Below the pieces are notes generated by a model. The model saw nothing but the letters and a program-made list of their open reading frames with translations. It searched no databases and was not told the DNA's origin. From Paenibacillus sp. FSL M7-0420 (GTDB taxonomy: Bacteria > Bacillota > Bacilli > Paenibacillales > Paenibacillaceae): a DNA stretch of 64,000 nt. This document shows, in pieces, positions 26,681 to 35,505 of this stretch; position 1 is the first letter of the stretch; each line of letters begins with the position of its first letter. The DNA is taken from contig NZ_JBBOCJ010000001.1 in assembly GCF_038002345.1 (NCBI RefSeq), positions 5,208,001 through 5,272,000 of the forward strand. Direction: 5' to 3'. The translations under genes were made by a program, and so were the position numbers.

Positions 26681-27022
26681 TCTTCAACACCTCCGATTAT
26701 ATATTTGATTCTAATACTGCGCAAATTCAAATTCGCCAAAAACACCATGCGGGCAGACCCGTCTTCACTCCGCAAAATACAATAATTTGTACGTTTTTAA
26801 CGACAAGTTGTTCGTTTAAACTTGCTTCCTGTAGCTATTATCCGACATTTAACCATAATATGGTATATAATCAAACTCCCTATATCTCCCCTATACTCTT
26901 TTTTCCGCAATTTTTCATTTTTGAATTTCGGCCTTCCGGGCAACGTTTTATATCCATCCGCATTCATATAAGGAATTATTATCTATATTCTTCATCAATC
27001 TTCGTCAACACCTCCGATTATA
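26677..27022. repeat. Repeated ribosome-site segment and AT-rich gap
   Basis: A motif of the form TCAATCTTC-(GT)-CAACACCTCCGATTATA occurs at 26677-26701, overlapping the start of the 26255-26680 gene, and again at 26995-27022. The second copy has no gene after it. The gap 26681-27129 is otherwise AT-rich and without a convincing gene. It suggests a duplicated translation start whose gene has been lost. Confidence 0.45.
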
Positions 27023-27129
27023 AGTTAACGCCCTATTTCCGTAAAACGCCAAATTCGGCGATTTCATAGATTTCGAGCAAAACACCGTAGAGCATTGATA
27101 ATCGTTGTTTCGCAACTAAAAATACCAAT

Positions 27130-27259
27130 TTAATGTAAAAATCCTTCGTTAGACTTCGCCAAAGTGCGTACATCGTTGTAGATTAACACGCACAAATGCG
27201 GTCCAGAATGTCCGAACTCGTTATGTCTCGCGAATTCTCTCGCATCCTTACGATTTCAT
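27130..27259 (-). pseudogene. Frameshifted small phage gene
   Basis: GGGAGGGCGGAA precedes ATGAAATCGTAA, which stops at once. One base off, the frame reads RKDAREFARHNEFGHSGPHLCVLIYNDVRTLAKSNEGFLH, a coding-like product. A 17-codon ORF (MKTVRHIIEHYTKGGRK, 27256-27309) overlaps it by ATGA-like coupling. Product unknown. Confidence 0.35.
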
Positions 27260-27350
27260 TTCCGCCCTCCCTTCGTATAATGTTCGATGATATGTCTAAC
27301 TGTCTTCACTTACGCAGCCTCCCTTAATATCTGCGAAGATTTGGCGTAAC

Positions 27351-27540
27351 CTATGCAGCCTCCCTGTATAATCCATTTGTGCGCAGATACAACCGGTAAG
27401 CCGCCTGCTCCCGCCGGCACATGGAGATCGGCGCACCCACCCGCAAGTACTCCGCTATGAACGTGTCATCCACGTCATCAAACGGCTGGCCGGTCGTGTG
27501 TAAGCGCCAGTGTACGAACCTATAGACGAAGAAAAAGCCG
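27351..27540 (-). pseudogene. Remnant of a small phage gene
   Basis: The frame ...HWRLHTTGQPFDDVDDTFIAEYLRVGAPISMCRREQAAYRLYLRTNGLYREAA reads as coding but has no plausible start or ribosome site. It abuts the terminator of the integrase fragment, so its 5' end was probably lost. Confidence 0.35.
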
Positions 27541-27573
27541 GTCGGCCCTAGCCTGGGCGTTCCGGCTTTATTT
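27540..27573 (-). terminator. Terminator after the integrase fragment
   Basis: AGCCGG pairs with CCGGCT across a 20-base interior that also pairs in part; TTTTTC follows on the minus strand. Confidence 0.6.
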
Positions 27574-27579
27574 ACGCTA

Positions 27580-27861
27580 CTATCTCGGCTTTAATACATC
27601 GTGAATTACCGAATGCTCTGCGTGCTGCTCCTTAAGGGCGTGCTCAGTTGGCGTTGTATACCGCATTGTCGACCGCATATCTTTGTGACCTAGCATTGCG
27701 GCGAGATGGCGGAGTGAGCCTCCGTTATCCATGAACATTGTCGCGGCCGTGTGGCGTAATTGGTGCAGGAACACGTTAGCATCTATGCCCGCCTCCCTTG
27801 CGTATTTCTTGAAGCTCTCTCTCAGGCGGTCATCACGCAATCTCTTCCCCTGCGTCGTCAA
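27580..27861 (-). pseudogene. Tyrosine recombinase C-terminal fragment
   Basis: 93 residues with most of the catalytic C-terminus: HQLRHTAAT (His and Arg), LGHKDMRSTMRY (His and Tyr). The N-terminal arm- and core-binding domains, usually ~200 residues, are missing, and the first Arg motif is absent. It is the residue of a second integrase in element A. Confidence 0.75.
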
Positions 27862-28033
27862 AATATGTATTCAGATTCAAACTTCCTATTCTCGTGAATT
27901 AGTATCGTCAGGAGTCGTAGTGTGTAATCCGATAGGGGGACGGATCGCCCTTTTCGCGTCTTCACATCTTCCGCAGCAAAATGGACCATTCCGCGCGTGA
28001 AATCTATACTCGAAACTTTAAGCGATAGCAATT

Positions 28034-28073
28034 CGCCAGCCCTAACGGATTGATTCCGCTAAGGCTGGCGCTC
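28034..28073. repeat. Hairpin repeat, copy 2 (integrase terminator)
   Basis: Forty bases identical to 24606-24645. It lies immediately downstream of the integrase stop and forms a GCCAGCC/GGCTGGC hairpin. Confidence 0.7.
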
Positions 28074-28074
28074 T

Positions 28075-29034
28075 CTATTTACGCTTCTTTATATTCGTAT
28101 TCCTTTTCGTTGTTGCCGTCAGCTTCTTAAGCGGACTCGACTTCGCATGTTCCACCTTCAAGTCCTCGTTAGCTAGCGCGACGTACCGCCGCGTCATTTC
28201 CATACCGCCATGGCCCAGCGTCTTCTGCAGCGTAAAAGCGTTCGCACCGCTACGTATATATTCGAGACTGAACGCATGACGCAGATCGTACGGACGAATG
28301 TGAACGCCGAGCTGATCGCTATACAGTTCCAGGCGGTCGCCCCACGTATGGCGGTTCATATGCCGGCCTTCATACGTGCAGAATATCGGCGTGTCCGGCC
28401 CCCAATCGTCAGGCCGCGCGAGTAGTAACTTCCGGATTGCCCGAACGGTCATGTCGGATATCGGAAGCGTGCGGCTTTTGCGTGCCTTCGCAATCTTCGC
28501 CGGTATGCAAATTTCCGCTGCTTTTTCCTTGAAATCAACGGGCAGTAAATGCAACGCTTCCGACGGTCTGATGCCGCAATCTAGCGTTATGAGGATGAGA
28601 CAATAATCACGCAGTCCTGTGTACTTGTCTTGATCCGGTAGCTTCAAAAGCTCGCGGAGTATCTTCTCGTCGATGTTCACAACGCGCGGCTCGGCCTTCC
28701 GTTTCTTAATATTCTCGATCGGATTCGCGCCGATAATTCCGCGCTAAACGCACCAGCCGAAGAATGTCCGTAGATAAACCAAACGGTTGTTATACGTTGA
28801 CGGCGCGATGTCCTCCGCTAAGTATTCGAACACCGCCTCCGCTAACCTGTCCGACGTAAACCACGCGCCAGGATAACGCCGCATAAACCGGCCTACGTGC
28901 TGCGTATAGTCGTTCTGAGTCAGCTCCGCCAGCCCCTCCGCGCGCTTGTATTCGAGGAAGCGCCCTAACGCCGATTCCCACGAATGATCCGCTCTAACCG
29001 TCTTAATTCTCGCCAAAACAAAAACGCCTCCCAT
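28075..29034 (-). pseudogene. Tyrosine integrase of element A interrupted by one amber codon
   Basis: The frame is open from 29034 to 28075 (319 codons) except for one TAG at 28744-28746, between ...LVYLRTFFGWCV and RGIIGANPIENIKKRK. The upstream part is a SAM-like core-binding domain (~residues 12-96). The downstream part is a complete catalytic domain with GIRPSEAL, RPYDLRHAFSLEY, LGHGGMEMTRRYV (R, H-x-x-R, H, Y). No frameshift is present. Either the integrase is dead by one point mutation, or the amber codon is read through. It lies 120 bases from the att repeat. Confidence 0.8.
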
Positions 29035-29151
29035 TCGTAATGAACGGAAGGCGTTCGAGTCCTGTGCGTCAGCTAAACGCGTTCGCGCAAGTACACAGGA
29101 TTAGCGTGTACCTGACGCTCATTTAACATTGATGCAACCGTGATTTAATGC

Positions 29152-29211
29152 GTAGTGCCGAGGACGGGGGTCGAACCCGTACGAAGGTCACCCTTCGCAG
29201 GATTTTAAGTC
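29152..29211. repeat. 60-bp att direct repeat, left copy (attL of element B, attR of element A)
   Basis: Identical over 60 bases to 47932-47991, the 3' part of tRNA-Leu(UAA) from the anticodon arm to the 3' end plus four flanking bases. It marks the junction between elements A and B. Confidence 0.9.
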
Positions 29212-29340
29212 TTGAAGTAGCCCCTTTAGCTCCACATCTACACTAAGGAAAGATCGCACATAAATCCTTTAACCATGCGGGTTGAAGGCTATTTTTTGTT
29301 CAATACACTTTTACGTTCAGGGATTGGGATATGCAGCCAT

Positions 29341-29361
29341 GTTAGCAAAAATGTTAGCAAA
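29341..29361. repeat. Putative integrase arm-type sites, left end
   Basis: Two direct GTTAGCAAA units separated by three bases, about 130 bases inside the left att core. The same pair appears at the right end at 47857-47876. Confidence 0.6.
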
Positions 29362-29563
29362 TGCTGTTTCGAATGGCTTGTGCTTCTACTCCTTCTAAAT
29401 GCACCTCATCGTTTCTTGTGGTGCATCGAGTGATATGGATGTAAAAAAATGAACTGAGAAAGGTATTAGTTACTGCCTCCCATAAATCACTTCGATTGAA
29501 TACGAATTGAGTTATGTAGTCTCGAACTGTCTGCTCCACGCTTATCTTGTAGAGATAATCCAT
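29354..29563 (-). CDS. Small hypothetical ORF at the left end of element B
   Basis: 69 residues starting MDYLYKISVEQTVRDYITQFVF and ending EVHLEGVEAQAIRNSIC. No ribosome binding site is seen and no family is recognised. It may be a remnant. Confidence 0.3.
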   Translation of the reverse strand: MDYLYKISVEQTVRDYITQFVFNRSDLWEAVTNTFLSSFFYIHITRCTTRNDEVHLEGVEAQAIRNSIC

Positions 29564-29738
29564 TTATTATTTTTGGTAATATAATCAGATTTGATAGCGA
29601 TATTATTAGCGGATGTTCTCTTACGGAATATACTCATGATAATACCTTTTCCTCTTACTGCTTTCCGTTATGATTGAAAAGTGTAGACACTTCCCTGATC
29701 GTTGTGAAGCGTTACTCTTGGTAAGTTAGGCAACTGTA

Positions 29739-31277
29739 TTATACAAACTGCTTGTGTTTTAACTTAAAAATGGGATATGTAATTTTATATCCTGCAAAAT
29801 CCACTTCTTGTTCTTCACTCCAATAGTCATTATTCAATTTAGGAAGTAATATATCAGAGTTAACTTCCTGTATTAGATTAGCTAAGTTTCCTTTGTGCCT
29901 TTTTAGTAGATTTTCGAAATTGATCGTATCAAATATTTTAATATCTTCATACAAATGTGAACCTAAATTATTTTTCGAAATTACTGTAAAGCAGATAGTT
30001 AAGTTATTCGGTGCATTTTTCAGTCCAAAACATCTCCTGAAAAAATCACTAGTATTACTATAAAAATATTCTCTAATCTTCGTAATTTGAGAAAAACCTT
30101 TATTTATACCTTCATTATTTTTTCGTCCTTGTACATTTAAATGTTCAACAGTTGTGTCTGCTCGTGACAAATTTTTCAATTCTGAAACTATAATTGAATT
30201 ACTTTTTTTGTCGTATAAAACCATATCGATATCCGTTAAGTTTTCATTTGAAGTTTCTTTTGGAATTTTTATATTGAATTTGCAATTAATATTTTCATAT
30301 GATTTGAGCATTTCAACAATTTCATTAATTAGTGATTTCTCTTTAAAACTTTTATCACTAATCTTATATATCTCATCTAATAAAACAAGTGTATTTCGCT
30401 CAATATTACTATACAAAAACAACCCATGTGAAGTAATATAGCTCTTTTTTTTATTCACGTCCAATATTTCAATCAATGGAGTACAAATTACATCAAGTCT
30501 TTGCCCAGTCTTAAATGTTAGATCATCTATAATATATTTGATTTTTTCTAAAGACATATTAGTTAATTGATTTATTTTCCCGAATAAGTTTTCGCAATCA
30601 AGATACATAGGGTTGTAATCGTTCTTATATATGTCTAATTGTCTATTAAGTAATACATACGTATACACACTTAGATATACATCATAGAATTCATCTAAAC
30701 TGTAATTATTAAATTCCAGCGTATTATCAAATTCTCGAACTTTTTTCAAGTAAGAATAGCGCAGAAATCTATATACCTCCTTAGGTGGGCCATCATCACC
30801 TTTTCTAAAGTTCAAACTTTCAAAAAGTTTTTTGTTATAATTTTGATTTCGATTGAGTTTATTATATAGATTTAAAGCCTCTAAGGCATAAAAAGTTTGA
30901 TTATAATTGAATTGAACAAAGTCTTTATTTATTATGAAATCAGCCTTCCCATTACAGTACAGGATAAAATAATTTCTAATATGATTGTAAGTTTGTACAT
31001 CTTCAAAGTATTTATCTAATTTGGTTAGTAAGTGAGTGTCTTTTCTACAGGAATCATTACATTGCTTAAATGCCAGTTTTAAAGAAGTATCCAGTATGTC
31101 CAACTCATGATGTATATCAGTCTCAGCTGTTATTTTTCGTGAAGCAATATCAAATCTCTCTTCAAATTTCAACAAAATACCTTGTATTAAATAAGATAAA
31201 TTGTTTTTAAATAAATTTTTGTTTTTCATATAAAGCTCTATATCATTTTCAAACTTCTTATGTTCTTCACTAAGCAT
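29739..31277 (-). CDS. Putative PD-(D/E)XK nuclease with large helical N-terminus
   Basis: 512 residues. The N-terminal ~340 residues are helical, lysine/asparagine-rich and match no family I know. The C-terminal third has a restriction-like core: TDIDMVLYD (Asp349/Asp351) then IIVSELKNL with Glu366-x-Lys368, the D...ExK signature. This suggests a DNA or RNA nuclease effector with its own sensor region. Last gene of the leftward cluster, 105 bases after the 31383 gene. Membership of the same system is inferred. Confidence 0.6.
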   Translation of the reverse strand: MLSEEHKKFENDIELYMKNKNLFKNNLSYLIQGILLKFEERFDIASRKITAETDIHHELDILDTSLKLAFKQCNDSCRKDTHLLTKLDKYFEDVQTYNHIRNYFILYCNGKADFIINKDFVQFNYNQTFYALEALNLYNKLNRNQNYNKKLFESLNFRKGDDGPPKEVYRFLRYSYLKKVREFDNTLEFNNYSLDEFYDVYLSVYTYVLLNRQLDIYKNDYNPMYLDCENLFGKINQLTNMSLEKIKYIIDDLTFKTGQRLDVICTPLIEILDVNKKKSYITSHGLFLYSNIERNTLVLLDEIYKISDKSFKEKSLINEIVEMLKSYENINCKFNIKIPKETSNENLTDIDMVLYDKKSNSIIVSELKNLSRADTTVEHLNVQGRKNNEGINKGFSQITKIREYFYSNTSDFFRRCFGLKNAPNNLTICFTVISKNNLGSHLYEDIKIFDTINFENLLKRHKGNLANLIQEVNSDILLPKLNNDYWSEEQEVDFAGYKITYPIFKLKHKQFV

Positions 31278-31382
31278 ATGAGACCTCTCTTCTGATGACC
31301 CAAAATGATTATAAATATTTTCAGAAAAATGATAGCTAAGTTAGTATTGTGTGGAAGTTATTTTATCCTCTATAAAGAACTT

Positions 31383-32315
31383 TTATAATGCCTCTTCTTG
31401 ACGGTTTAAAAGCCAGTACAAATAATAATTGTGTTCTTCATATTCATTCCATCTCTTGCCGAATTCCATTTTCACAAGCCATTGTGAACCAGTTAATTGC
31501 CTGAAATTTCTCATAACGAAGAAACTATAGAGTAATTCATATTCTTTAAGATGTCTGTATTTTTCATTAAGTAAACTAAATGCTTCAGAGTATATCTTAT
31601 TTTCTAAAGTTATTATTTCTATTCCTTTTCTAAATTTGATGACAAAATCTCTATTCTCTTGATCCTCGAGATTATCATCATCAAGCTCATCAATCAACTG
31701 ATTTATATCGTGATTTTCAATATATTCTGGTTCGCTACATGCAATAGAATAATTTCCAGATTTAGTATAGGTATTTCTATGATGGTTATTTAAATCGACT
31801 ACTCTTTTGAAATTAGAATATTTTATTATTTGTTTTTTTATATATCTATCAACAAGTTCATCAACTTTGTGCAATGCAGGTGAAGCATATATTGCTAGAA
31901 CTTTTGAGCCTAGATTATTATGTATTTCCATGAGCAATTCTTGTTGCTCTTTATAAATATTATAACGGTAATAAGGAGTATTCCAATAATGCCATTCGCT
32001 TGCTCTTGAATTTGTAAAATATTCAGGCCTTTTATATTGAAATAAAATGTTGGCTTTCATTTTCGGCAAGTCATTTATTTTTTTATTTAAATACTTTTCC
32101 ATTATCTCGGCGATATTTCTTAATCTGCTTCCCGAATAATCAGAGGAGGAGCACCCCATTATTGACCACATTTTTGTATCAATTGAGTAAGCAGATGCAT
32201 CAAATCCTAAATCTCCTTCTTGTACCTGTCCTAGTGGAAAATAGATATCAGACCGTTGTCCTAGTTCCAAATTAAAGTAATTTTCATACGTTTTTTCCTC
32301 AAAAGTTACTCTCAT
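31383..32315 (-). CDS. Uncharacterised defence-island protein, possible QxK-type nuclease
   Basis: 310 residues. An N-terminal segment LGFDASAYS (Asp39) followed by ANILFQYKRPEYF (Gln93-x-Lys95) resembles a variant PD-(D/E)XK core; VLAIYASPALHKVDEL follows and the C-terminal half is helical and acidic (DELDDDNLEDQE). GAGGTG precedes the ATG. No named family recognised. It sits between the dead recombinase and the 29739 nuclease and may act with the latter. Confidence 0.5.
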   Translation of the reverse strand: MRVTFEEKTYENYFNLELGQRSDIYFPLGQVQEGDLGFDASAYSIDTKMWSIMGCSSSDYSGSRLRNIAEIMEKYLNKKINDLPKMKANILFQYKRPEYFTNSRASEWHYWNTPYYRYNIYKEQQELLMEIHNNLGSKVLAIYASPALHKVDELVDRYIKKQIIKYSNFKRVVDLNNHHRNTYTKSGNYSIACSEPEYIENHDINQLIDELDDDNLEDQENRDFVIKFRKGIEIITLENKIYSEAFSLLNEKYRHLKEYELLYSFFVMRNFRQLTGSQWLVKMEFGKRWNEYEEHNYYLYWLLNRQEEAL

Positions 32316-32638
32316 AGATTCACCTCTATATTGAGCTTCTAATACTCTAAGACATATATCACTACATTTCTATTAATAGTAATAGCTAAAAATTATCAAT
32401 TCCATAAAAGTTAACAAAATGAAGGTTAGAAGGTTGCATTACTGCCATTATGTATGATAGCGGACCTAAAGAATGAGCATTTGGCACCAAATACTACCAA
32501 TAACCGAAAACCTAAAACTTAAAAATTGGATCAAACGTTTTGCTTTACATCAGTTTTATAAACTATCACCAGGAGTGCTATAAAAAGATTCAAAGATACG
32601 GACAATCGTGAGAAGTTTAAAGAATCACATCGAGAAAA
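32316..32638. other. Intergenic gap within the defence cluster
   Basis: No gene found on either strand. AT-rich with short direct repeats only. It may hold a second promoter for the 31383 and 29739 genes, which would make them a separate transcription unit. Confidence 0.35.
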
Positions 32639-33655
32639 TCACAATAAATCATATATCTCTAAACTTCGAAGCTTAGAATCTAAGTATCGGTTTACAGATA
32701 GATTCTTACTTTCATTAACTTTCGATTGACAATAATCATATATTTTACTTCCATTTCCTGTGAAATCTTGAATTAAGCTTTGGTTTATTCCTCTTTTTAT
32801 CATCTCAATTATAGCAAACTTGATTATTCCTGTTGTATCTCCTCTTCCTGTAAATTGAACCAACGTATCTGAGATAAAAGAAGTCCCTTTAAGTTTTTCT
32901 CCATCGAAGCGAGTAAATAAAAAATTGTCTTTATTATCACAATCGCTTTGCATCTGTTTTTTTATTGCCACATATTCTTGAAGTTGTGTGAAGAGATTAA
33001 TCGGCAGTCGAATGTAATATCCATTAATTCTTAATATTTGCTGTTTCAAATTTAAATCTGATAACCTAAGATTTATAATTACTTGGTATTTCGCTCCGGT
33101 AAATAACAGAAGTTTTATTATTATGCATGAAACGAAATCATTATATTGTGAAGGGTATTTTAATATCGAGTCTCCCTCTAGCAATTCTTTGATTTGCTGG
33201 TCACATTCAGATATTAATACTTCAACCTCTTCTTGTGTAAGTTCTGTTTTTGAATCTTTTTTCTCAAGATCACCACTTTCAAAAATTTCTTTTTTTATTT
33301 TGTATGTAAATGAGTCCTTGCTGTCATTGGATAAACTAAATGATTTAATTAAATTTGCATTCTGAATTATCAATTTTTCAGCATCATAAATGAATAGAAA
33401 ATATCTTTTTATAACTGATATATAGTGCCAAGCAACGCTTTCACTATTAATTTTGTTGGCGATTATATAATAGTTTAGACTTTCAATAACTTCTTCTGTT
33501 TTCATTGCTTCAAGATATGATTTATAAGACTTATCATTTATTCCTTTATCAGAAACTAAGAACTTATAAAAAACCATTATTTTATTTTTGTATATTTCAT
33601 ATGAGCTATCTGATACTTGGTTCATAAAAAGTTCAATAGTTTCTTTAAAAGTCAT
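32639..33655 (-). CDS. Tyrosine-recombinase-fold protein lacking catalytic residues
   Basis: 338 residues with the plan of an XerC/D-like recombinase: a SAM-like N-terminal domain (~1-115), then a catalytic-like domain. At the first catalytic Arg position (TGLR in active enzymes) it has TGAKYQVIINLRLSDL. The HxLR box is replaced by GIIKFAIIEMIKRG, and only a Tyr (IYDYC) remains plausible. Catalysis is unlikely. Because it is full length and undisturbed it has probably been kept for DNA binding. It lies inside the defence cluster, 60 bases from the membrane nuclease gene. Confidence 0.6.
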   Translation of the reverse strand: MTFKETIELFMNQVSDSSYEIYKNKIMVFYKFLVSDKGINDKSYKSYLEAMKTEEVIESLNYYIIANKINSESVAWHYISVIKRYFLFIYDAEKLIIQNANLIKSFSLSNDSKDSFTYKIKKEIFESGDLEKKDSKTELTQEEVEVLISECDQQIKELLEGDSILKYPSQYNDFVSCIIIKLLLFTGAKYQVIINLRLSDLNLKQQILRINGYYIRLPINLFTQLQEYVAIKKQMQSDCDNKDNFLFTRFDGEKLKGTSFISDTLVQFTGRGDTTGIIKFAIIEMIKRGINQSLIQDFTGNGSKIYDYCQSKVNESKNLSVNRYLDSKLRSLEIYDLL

Positions 33656-33715
33656 AATATCACTCTTTCTTTAAGCAGTTTCAACTCAGTTTCACTTTTA
33701 ATGTAAGCAAATCAG

Positions 33716-34906
33716 CTAATTAAAAGCTGAGGAATTAGAATTTTGAAATGCCTGAATGATAATTGCAAAAAGACCACTCCCGAATAAAATACTCACTACA
33801 ACTAAATAGACGTTTAAGAAAAGCAGGGACTGTGAGAATGATGTTCGTTTATTGATCCAACCAAGAAATTTAAAGACAACACTTTTTGAGGGTTTGCTTT
33901 TGTTCATAATTAGATGTGTTATATGAAATACTTCAAAAGTAAGCAAGAGCAAAGATAAAAAGGAAAGGAACAATAATGATAGTGCTTGTCCCAAAAGGAA
34001 TACAAAATCCATTGTACTTTGAAAGGACAACTGCATGATACGTGACACAATGCCATTCATTCCATTCTGGATTATTTGCTCTTTAACTAATCCAATTTTT
34101 TCAGATTTATAAATAGGAAAATTTGTGACGCTTATAGCACCTACAGCCCCAAACCAACAAACCACAGGAGTCCAAAGTGCCCTTTTGTATTTAGAATCTA
34201 TTTTTTTAAATATATTTTTCTTTTTTAGGATGTAAATTCGATGCACAGATAGTAAAGCCATTACACCAAAAAAGAAAATTCCTGTCCAAAAGATAAGAGA
34301 TTGATATTTTAAATAGATCACCATTGTAATGACGCTAAGAATCATTCCTATAATAATAAAAATTTGAGGCTCTGAAGTTGTCTCACTCTTCTGAACTGGA
34401 GTAAGTAAAACCACTTTCTCATTTTTTGTATCAGGTGCTATATTTAAAAACCTTTCTCGTAAATCATTGTTAAACAACTGATCCAGCGCTTTTGAAATTT
34501 TACTATTATGAAAAACTTCAAATCGGCAACCATTTTGCTGGCATAACTCTTGACATCTAAGTATTTCATTTGACTGAGGTTCAGTATTTACAAATGCTAT
34601 ACACAATGCACCTTCAGCTCTTTGTAACTCCAAAAGCTGCTCAATACTTTTAACAATATCATCATAAACTTTTCCGAATTTAGAATCAGTGGTCACTTGT
34701 ACATAGATAAGTTTACCTTCGTCAGACTCCTTCCACATATCAGGCGTACCTTTTCTAGTTTTGTGGGTACCCTCAACTGCTCCACTATGAATAAGCCCAT
34801 CCCACTCATGATTCATTCTTGGTAACAGCTCAAATGCAAGCCGCTGTAGTTCTCCTCCACTCAATCGCTTTAACATATACTCTGTATCTATCAAATTCTC
34901 TACCAC
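33716..34906 (-). CDS. Membrane-anchored Mrr-like nuclease-domain protein
   Basis: 396 residues. N-terminal ~170 residues form a restriction-like domain: SGGELQRLAFELLP (Glu19), TRKGTPDMW (Asp56), YVQVTTDSK (Gln70-x-Thr72 where ExK or QxK is usual). Residues ~180-390 contain about five membrane segments (FIIIGMILSVITMVIYL, LIFWTGIFFFGVMALLSV, and three more). The fusion of a nuclease-like sensor to a membrane domain is seen in antiphage effectors. The missing Lys suggests DNA binding more than cutting. It follows the small nuclease gene by 41 bases. Confidence 0.55.
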   Translation of the reverse strand: MVENLIDTEYMLKRLSGGELQRLAFELLPRMNHEWDGLIHSGAVEGTHKTRKGTPDMWKESDEGKLIYVQVTTDSKFGKVYDDIVKSIEQLLELQRAEGALCIAFVNTEPQSNEILRCQELCQQNGCRFEVFHNSKISKALDQLFNNDLRERFLNIAPDTKNEKVVLLTPVQKSETTSEPQIFIIIGMILSVITMVIYLKYQSLIFWTGIFFFGVMALLSVHRIYILKKKNIFKKIDSKYKRALWTPVVCWFGAVGAISVTNFPIYKSEKIGLVKEQIIQNGMNGIVSRIMQLSFQSTMDFVFLLGQALSLLFLSFLSLLLLTFEVFHITHLIMNKSKPSKSVVFKFLGWINKRTSFSQSLLFLNVYLVVVSILFGSGLFAIIIQAFQNSNSSAFN

Positions 34907-34947
34907 CTCTAGTAAAGTTAAATGAAATTAAGTGATCTAGAACCAGA

Positions 34948-35493
34948 TCAAAAAGTAAGCATTTCTGTATGTGTTAACTTTCCCCTTAAGTAATATTCAG
35001 TGTATACTTCCCTCTTTGCCGCATTAATTTCATAATATATGCCTAATCCGTATCTACAAACATGTTCAGGATGACATGTACCATCAAATGACCAGACATC
35101 ATCGAATCTATCTTTAGTTAGGGCAATTAATCTGTTCTTATCCTTAATTTTTGCGGATTTCCTATTGGATGATTTTTTCATCTCTAATGCTATTAAATTA
35201 TCTTGATATATATTCTCGCCTCTACTATGGATTATGATGTCACAATTTATAGGAATAACTTCAATATTCTCATTTATTATAGTCTTTACTTTTCCATTGT
35301 TTCTGTTGTACTCAACATCTACATAGTATTCTGAATAAGTAGTTCCTTTTAGCTCCTTTTGAAGATAAACCATCAACGATCCGCATAAAGTTCGTTCGGC
35401 TACACCACTGAGGATTAATTTATCTTGTTCTAAGAGAAAGCTTGTATTAGCTTTCTCAAACAAAGCAATTAGCCTCCTAATTGTCCCATCCAC
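34948..35493 (-). CDS. Small PD-(D/E)XK endonuclease
   Basis: 181 residues with a clear core: ERTLCGSLMVYLQ (Glu33), PINCDIIIHSRG (Asp85) and LIALEMKKS (Glu104-x-Lys106). No other domain is present. Its start lies 12 bases after the HerA stop, indicating tight co-transcription and probably a role as second nuclease partner of the ATPase. DNA cleavage is inferred. Confidence 0.7.
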   Translation of the reverse strand: MDGTIRRLIALFEKANTSFLLEQDKLILSGVAERTLCGSLMVYLQKELKGTTYSEYYVDVEYNRNNGKVKTIINENIEVIPINCDIIIHSRGENIYQDNLIALEMKKSSNRKSAKIKDKNRLIALTKDRFDDVWSFDGTCHPEHVCRYGLGIYYEINAAKREVYTEYYLRGKLTHTEMLTF

Positions 35494-35505
35494 TTTTGCA
35501 TTTCC

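Larger units (their letters stand above)
16132..29211. mobile_element. Element A: decayed prophage or phage-like element integrated at tRNA-Leu
   Basis: It lies between two tRNA-Leu 3' ends (16132 and 29156) in the same orientation. Contents include an integrase next to the right end, a second integrase fragment, XRE repressors with operators, an AEP-type primase, a terminase-small-subunit-like protein, a tape-measure remnant, holin-like genes and a toxin-antitoxin-like pair. Many genes carry nonsense or frameshift lesions and structural genes are mostly missing, so it is unlikely to form particles. A motif of type ACCTG..C..TCATTTA lies just inside both ends (16276-16293 and 29110-29127). 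Confidence 0.8.

Noticed and set aside
29059..29070. GTCCTGTGCGTC match to the tRNA-Leu anticodon region near the element A right end
   Set aside because: Only 12 bases, in non-tRNA context; probably coincidence or a residue too short to interpret.
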